This document shows positions 60,490 to 64,000 of a DNA stretch of 64,000 nt, one piece after another. The position numbers and the translations under genes were made by a program. Source of the stretch: an uncultured Muribaculaceae bacterium (GTDB lineage: Bacteria; Bacteroidota; Bacteroidia; Bacteroidales; Muribaculaceae); the NCBI GenBank assembly GCA_944321725.1, contig CALUMI010000002.1, positions 62,001-126,000 of the forward strand, written 5' to 3'. Each line of letters begins with the position of its first letter. The stretch's first letter is position 1. Under the pieces are notes generated by a model, which saw only the letters and a program-made list of their open reading frames with translations, made no database searches and was not told where the DNA came from.

Positions 60490-60526
60490 GCTATACGGGA
60501 ATAAGCATATTTACCTTAGATTTAAT

Positions 60527-60557
60527 TTTGATTTGTAGAAAAAACATTGCATCTTTG
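60527..60557 (+). promoter_or_regulatory. Probable promoter for the structured RNA and PD-(D/E)XK gene
   Basis: TTTG (60527-60530), 19 bases, CATCTTTG (60550-60557), one base off the -7 consensus. Transcription would begin about 70 bases before the long rod-like RNA. Confidence 0.5.
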
Positions 60558-60561
60558 TATC

Positions 60562-60821
60562 GGTTACGGAAAATGACGCATAGGCGGCTATTTGTGTGAC
60601 CTGCATATTTTAAAGGTGTTATTGAAATCATTTTCTGTTCTCAAACTTCGCAACTTTGAAAACAGCAGGAAGATGGTGACAGTAGCACCCATACATTTGG
60701 TGTATATCTGCCTTAATGGCAGAATATATACGTACAGGTGTGGGGCTATTGTTTTATTCCTGCTGTGGTAGCGAAGACCCGAGAACAGAATAGAACGAAA
60801 TACAATCCCCACACCTTTTTT
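60562..60821 (+). ncRNA. Long rod-shaped structured RNA, 6S-like or attenuator candidate
   Basis: The 158 bases 60633-60790 fold end to end into one interrupted hairpin. The helices are 60633-60642 with 60781-60790 (10 bp), 60646-60651 with 60771-60776 (6 bp), 60662-60671 with 60757-60766 (10 bp), 60679-60694 with 60738-60752 (15 bp, one bulged A), and an apical stem 60702-60712 with 60718-60731. A smaller hairpin is possible at 60576-60595. The size and rod shape fit 6S RNA, and a 6S-like family is known in Bacteroidota. However, GGTGTGGGG (60737-60745) can also pair with CCCCACACC (60807-60815), which is followed by six T; that would suit an attenuator. The strand is taken from the promoter and T-run. 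Confidence 0.5.
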
Positions 60822-60875
60822 GTGAATTTATTTATGCTCTGACTCGGGGATTGGCGGACAAAAAATACAAACAAA

Positions 60876-61427
60876 ATGGAAAGAAAACCATTATTGATGG
60901 ATGCCGACGGCTATGGCAACAAAGAAGCCATGATGGACTATGTGATGACTTGGACGTTGAAGCATGCTGCGGAAATGTTCGGGAACGACAAGCCGATACT
61001 CAACAAGTATTGCAGGGAAGTGTTGTTTCATCTGCTCGGAATCGACGATTTCGGAAAAATCAAAGTGAAAGAAGTGACTACCCACTTGCAACGCTTCGGC
61101 GCTGACGTAACGGCAGAAATCACGCTTGAAAGCGGCACGCAGGAAAGCCGCTATGCCCTGCTGATTGAAGACAAGGCCTATACGAAGTTGCACGACGACC
61201 AATTGGCACGCTACAAGAAGATTTTTGAAGAGTATTACAATGGCAGCGGCTATGAGCTACGCTATGCCGTAGTGGTTCTGCCCGAAACAATGCCCGAGTC
61301 GTTGAGAGAAGAAAGCAAACGCAACGGGTTCGAGCCATTTTGTATAGAAGACCTGCCGTTGACTGATTGGCAAGAAGATTCGGAAAGCGATTTGTTCAAC
61401 GAATTTTGGCTTCGCTATTGGGGATAA
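60876..61427 (+). CDS. PD-(D/E)XK nuclease superfamily protein
   Basis: A 183-residue protein with the core of a PD-(D/E)XK fold: Asp77 in GADVTAEI and the metal/catalytic pair in LLIEDKAYTK (Glu98, Lys100), separated as in this superfamily. It resembles the uncharacterised PD-(D/E)XK group found as single genes in Bacteroidota. Its role is unknown; such proteins can be house-keeping nucleases, anti-phage effectors or inactive relatives. It is the first gene after the structured RNA. The start at 60876 gives a good N-terminus and a 55-base leader after the T-run. Confidence 0.78.
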   Translation: MERKPLLMDADGYGNKEAMMDYVMTWTLKHAAEMFGNDKPILNKYCREVLFHLLGIDDFGKIKVKEVTTHLQRFGADVTAEITLESGTQESRYALLIEDKAYTKLHDDQLARYKKIFEEYYNGSGYELRYAVVVLPETMPESLREESKRNGFEPFCIEDLPLTDWQEDSESDLFNEFWLRYWG

Positions 61428-61459
61428 GAAATCAGTTGTTTATTAGAAAAAGAATGATT

Positions 61460-62152
61460 ATGAAAAAATTATTTTATATGGCATTGTTCGGCATGGTGGC
61501 GTTGATGTCGCAATCATGCGGAGGAGCAGACAACAAAAACTCCGATTCAGAAACAACAGAATCAGTCGAGTCTGTTGACACATTGCAAGCACAAAAAGGA
61601 ACAAACCCACTTGGTGAATTGCACTTTCAAATAAAACCATATGTCTCTTACAACGACATTTCTAAAACTTGGGAAGTTACTGTAGATTATATCATTTTAT
61701 CAAATGACACAGGTGAATATTTGTTATATGATGATGCAAATGGTGAAATATACGATACTTTTGCGTTTGCATTCTTTTGTGTCACAAAAGTAGTCAGTAG
61801 TTATATGAACTCTTTGGATTGCAATTTTAAAAGTGAAGAAGAAGCCTATGCAAAATGGAATGAAGAATATGCTCCACAAATAGAACCTTATTTAGAACTT
61901 TGTTTCAATATGCCTATTGCCGTTAATGTATGCCCAAAGCAAATACAAGAATGGTTTAATAAAGCCTACTATAACTATAAAGATAAAGGTATGTATTTAG
62001 ATGATTCAGGTTATGGATTCAGGCATTATAAATTTCCAAATACAGGTTTTGGAAATTTAGATTGGCTATTTTCCATTTACAGAATAGATAAGGAGGAGGA
62101 TGGATATGATGGAGCTTTAGCTTTTGGAACAGATATAGATTGGAATATTTAA
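61460..62152 (+). CDS. Lipoprotein of unknown function
   Basis: A 230-residue protein with a clear lipoprotein signal peptide; the lipobox is MSQSC, with the lipidated Cys at residue 20. A short acidic and serine/threonine-rich linker (residues 24-45) precedes a domain rich in Tyr, Phe and Asp that I do not recognise. ATG 61454 two codons upstream is an equal start. It follows the PD-(D/E)XK gene by 32 bases, so it may share its transcript, though AT-richness rises sharply and suggests a different origin. Confidence 0.75.
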   Translation: MKKLFYMALFGMVALMSQSCGGADNKNSDSETTESVESVDTLQAQKGTNPLGELHFQIKPYVSYNDISKTWEVTVDYIILSNDTGEYLLYDDANGEIYDTFAFAFFCVTKVVSSYMNSLDCNFKSEEEAYAKWNEEYAPQIEPYLELCFNMPIAVNVCPKQIQEWFNKAYYNYKDKGMYLDDSGYGFRHYKFPNTGFGNLDWLFSIYRIDKEEDGYDGALAFGTDIDWNI

Positions 62153-62166
62153 TAGACAAATTGCTA

Positions 62167-62209
62167 CAAAGAAAAAAGCCATTGGAGTTTCCAACGGCTT
62201 TTTTCTTTG
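62167..62209. terminator. Bidirectional terminator between the lipoprotein gene and tRNA-Met
   Basis: A stem of 14 bp (62167-62180 with 62196-62209) extended by TTGGA/TCCAA in the loop. A-run on one side and T-run on the other serve both convergent transcripts. Confidence 0.85.
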
Positions 62210-62281
<72 letters not shown>

Positions 62282-62467
62282 ATGTGATTTCGTCTGCAAA
62301 GGTACAACATATTTGCGCGGAATGCAACACTTTTTGAAAAATATTTTTCAAGTAATTTGATAAGATTATATTAATCAGTGAGTTATCAAGAGAATTTTTT
62401 GCAAGAAAAATTTCTCAGACTAATAGAACATTAAAATATCGTGCCGATAGTTGGTCAAATTAAATAA

Positions 62468-62485
62468 TGTGCGTAAATTCGCACA
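62468..62485. promoter_or_regulatory. Palindromic operator candidate for the TetR regulator
   Basis: TGTGCG and CGCACA (perfect six-base arms) flank TAAATT, 46 bases before the TetR start codon. The place and size suit autoregulation by a TetR dimer. Confidence 0.5.
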
Positions 62486-62531
62486 CAAAATACGTTTTTG
62501 TGCAAATATTTTACGAGTATAGCAAACGACT

Positions 62532-63110
62532 ATGTTGAAGACAAGAGAAAAATTAATAGACATTGCCCGACAACTTTTTGCCCACAAGGGTATAGAGAAC
62601 ACGACAATGAACGACATAGCGTTAGCGGCAGAGAAAGGGAGGCGCACAATCTACACATATTTCAAAAACAAGCGCGACATCTATAATGCCGTAATTGAAA
62701 GTGAAAGCGAAATCGTATTGGAGAAACTGAAAGAGATAGCCAATCTCCCCATTTCCCCCGACCAAAAACTAATGGAATTTATTTTCCAAAGATTTGACGC
62801 GATGAAAGACTTGGTTTCGCGCAACGGCTCATTGCGGGCCGGTTTTTTCAGGGACGCGAGAAAGGTGGAGCGCGCGAGGAAAATCAGCCGTCCGAAAGAA
62901 ATTCTTATTTTGGAAAAGATATTGCAGGAGGGCGTAGACAGCGGGGTCTTCAAAATAAAGCACGTCGACAAGACAGCAATGGTGATGCTGCTTTCCCTGC
63001 AAGGGTTGGATGTGCCGTATATCCGCGACAATTTTGCGGAATTCGGAATTGAGAAAAGCAAACTGAGAGAATATTTATATGATTTTATATTATACGGAAT
63101 AAAACAGTAA
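62532..63110 (+). CDS. TetR/AcrR-family transcriptional regulator
   Basis: A 192-residue regulator. The N-terminal DNA-binding domain (about residues 5-50) shows the family pattern: ARQLFAHKGIENTTMNDIAL and the recognition helix region GRRTIYTYFKNKRDIY. The C-terminal ligand domain is not diagnostic. The FabH-like gene starts five bases after the stop, so it probably controls fatty-acid or lipid genes running beyond the window, with an acyl-CoA or acyl-ACP as possible ligand. That is inference from context. Confidence 0.9.
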   Translation: MLKTREKLIDIARQLFAHKGIENTTMNDIALAAEKGRRTIYTYFKNKRDIYNAVIESESEIVLEKLKEIANLPISPDQKLMEFIFQRFDAMKDLVSRNGSLRAGFFRDARKVERARKISRPKEILILEKILQEGVDSGVFKIKHVDKTAMVMLLSLQGLDVPYIRDNFAEFGIEKSKLREYLYDFILYGIKQ

Positions 63111-63115
63111 AACTT

Positions 63116-64000
63116 ATGTACATAAATTCGACAGGATATTATATCCCGGCAGAAAGAGTTCCAAACGAACATTTCTTGAACCTTAACGGTCTGACAAGCG
63201 AATGGATTTTGCAACGCACAGGTATACGCACGCGGTCGAAAGTCGGCGAAGGAGAAGGTCATAACTCAATGGGGCTTGCAGCCATACGCGACGCCATAAA
63301 GACACTCCCCTACGACATCACGGACGTAGACCTGATAGTTTCGGCGGCATATTCACCATACGACACTGTGGCCACGCTGGCCCACATAGCCCAACGCGAA
63401 TTTAATATGGAGAAGGCAAAAGCGGTGTATGCCTCGTCGGCCTGCTCGTCGTTTGTCAACGGACTTGAGATAATAGAGGGCTATTTTGCGATGAACAAGG
63501 CAACAAAAGCCCTTATCGTGTGCTCAGAGCACAATACATATTATGCCAACGAAACCGACAAGGTGTGCGGACACCTTTGGGGTGACGCCGCAGTGGCGTT
63601 TTTTGTGTCGAAAGAAAGAGTTTCCGACAACGACATGACTATTAAGTCTATTTACACGCACGGGCTCGGACACGTCGGTAAAGGTCCGGAAGGTGTGCGT
63701 CTTCGTCCACATGAGGACGGTATAGCCATGCCCGACGGAAGGGACGTTTTCATTCATGCCTGCAAGAACCTGATACACGGTTTGGAGGTGGTGACAAAAG
63801 AAAACGGCATGGAAATTCCCGACCTCGACTACATAATCTGTCATCAGGCAAATATGCGCATCGTGGCAAATGTGGCCCACAATCTGCAAATAGACAACTC
63901 AAAATTTCTAAACAACATAGAGGAGCTGGGAAACACAGGCTCCGCAAGCTCGGCGTTGGTGTTCGCTCAAAACATCGACAAATTCAAAAAGGGTCAGAAA
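63116..64000 (+). CDS. 3-oxoacyl-ACP synthase III (FabH family), 3' end outside window
   Basis: Ketoacyl-ACP synthase III starts a new acyl chain from an acyl-CoA and malonyl-ACP. The 295 codons present (MYINSTGYYIPAERVPN) run to the last base of the window. The catalytic triad is complete: Cys110 in SSACSSFVNG, His243 in ICHQANMRI and Asn273 in GNTGSASSA. These positions lie within two residues of E. coli FabH. It is co-transcribed with the TetR gene upstream, so it is probably a specialised paralogue and not the housekeeping copy. The product could belong to a dedicated lipid or polyene pathway. Confidence 0.9.
   Translation, partial: MYINSTGYYIPAERVPNEHFLNLNGLTSEWILQRTGIRTRSKVGEGEGHNSMGLAAIRDAIKTLPYDITDVDLIVSAAYSPYDTVATLAHIAQREFNMEKAKAVYASSACSSFVNGLEIIEGYFAMNKATKALIVCSEHNTYYANETDKVCGHLWGDAAVAFFVSKERVSDNDMTIKSIYTHGLGHVGKGPEGVRLRPHEDGIAMPDGRDVFIHACKNLIHGLEVVTKENGMEIPDLDYIICHQANMRIVANVAHNLQIDNSKFLNNIEELGNTGSASSALVFAQNIDKFKKGQK

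Overview
The window is chromosomal DNA from a Bacteroidales bacterium (phylum Bacteroidota); I could not resolve the family or genus. Supporting signs are the Bacteroidota promoter architecture seen before many genes (TTTG or TTG, 19-20 bases, then TAnnTTTG), no regular Shine-Dalgarno sequences, a eukaryote-type GT3 glycogen synthase paired with a GT35 phosphorylase, a BioG-BioC fusion, a thrA/apgM-like/thrC operon, NspC polyamine synthesis, and a queuine transferase without the usual zinc cysteines. Most of the window is dense housekeeping metabolism in short operons. I saw no insertion sequence, prophage or CRISPR array.

Layout. 1-5.4 kb: 3' part of malic enzyme maeB, a secreted prolyl oligopeptidase, and a DHA2-type efflux pump. 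5.5-12.6 kb (minus): biotin operon bioA-bioF-bioGC-bioD, followed closely by a DEDDy exonuclease and a small membrane protein, then a phosphohexomutase with its own promoter. 12.7-19.4 kb: a BamE-like lipoprotein, a PhnP-type metallohydrolase, clpB (minus), tgt and an LptF/LptG permease. 19.6-25.3 kb (minus): glycogen phosphorylase, glycogen synthase and a sugar-type MFS transporter. 25.5-31.2 kb (plus): YeiH, a UvrD/PcrA helicase, nspC and an unassigned ATP-grasp-like protein. 31.2-33.6 kb (minus): nitroreductase, DUF2520 protein, KdsC-like phosphatase and Maf. 33.8-38.6 kb (plus): ROK sugar kinase and an etfB-etfA-acyl-CoA dehydrogenase operon.

38.6-43.6 kb is the accessory stretch. It has a lone Xre regulator between two AT-rich gaps, then a tripartite drug-efflux operon (TolC, EmrA, EmrB types) that is visibly decayed: one deletion fuses the outer-membrane and adaptor genes, and two frameshifts interrupt the pump. 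An unidentified coding remnant lies just beyond it. 43.6-54.2 kb returns to core genes: thrA-apgM-like-thrC, yqgE, an RluA pseudouridine synthase with recQ, and clpP-clpX. A tRNA-Cys follows, then a TPP riboswitch leads a seven-gene thiamine operon (thiD, thiS, a TenI-like gene, thiE, thiG, thiC, thiH) that lacks thiF.

After thiH lies the most unusual element, a long rod-folding RNA at about 60.63-60.79 kb. It may be a 6S-like RNA or an attenuator, because one of its strands can instead pair with a sequence next to a T-run at 60.82 kb. It precedes a PD-(D/E)XK nuclease-family gene and a lipoprotein. The window ends with an initiator tRNA-Met, a TetR regulator with a palindromic operator candidate, and the 5' part of a FabH-type ketoacyl-ACP synthase III gene.
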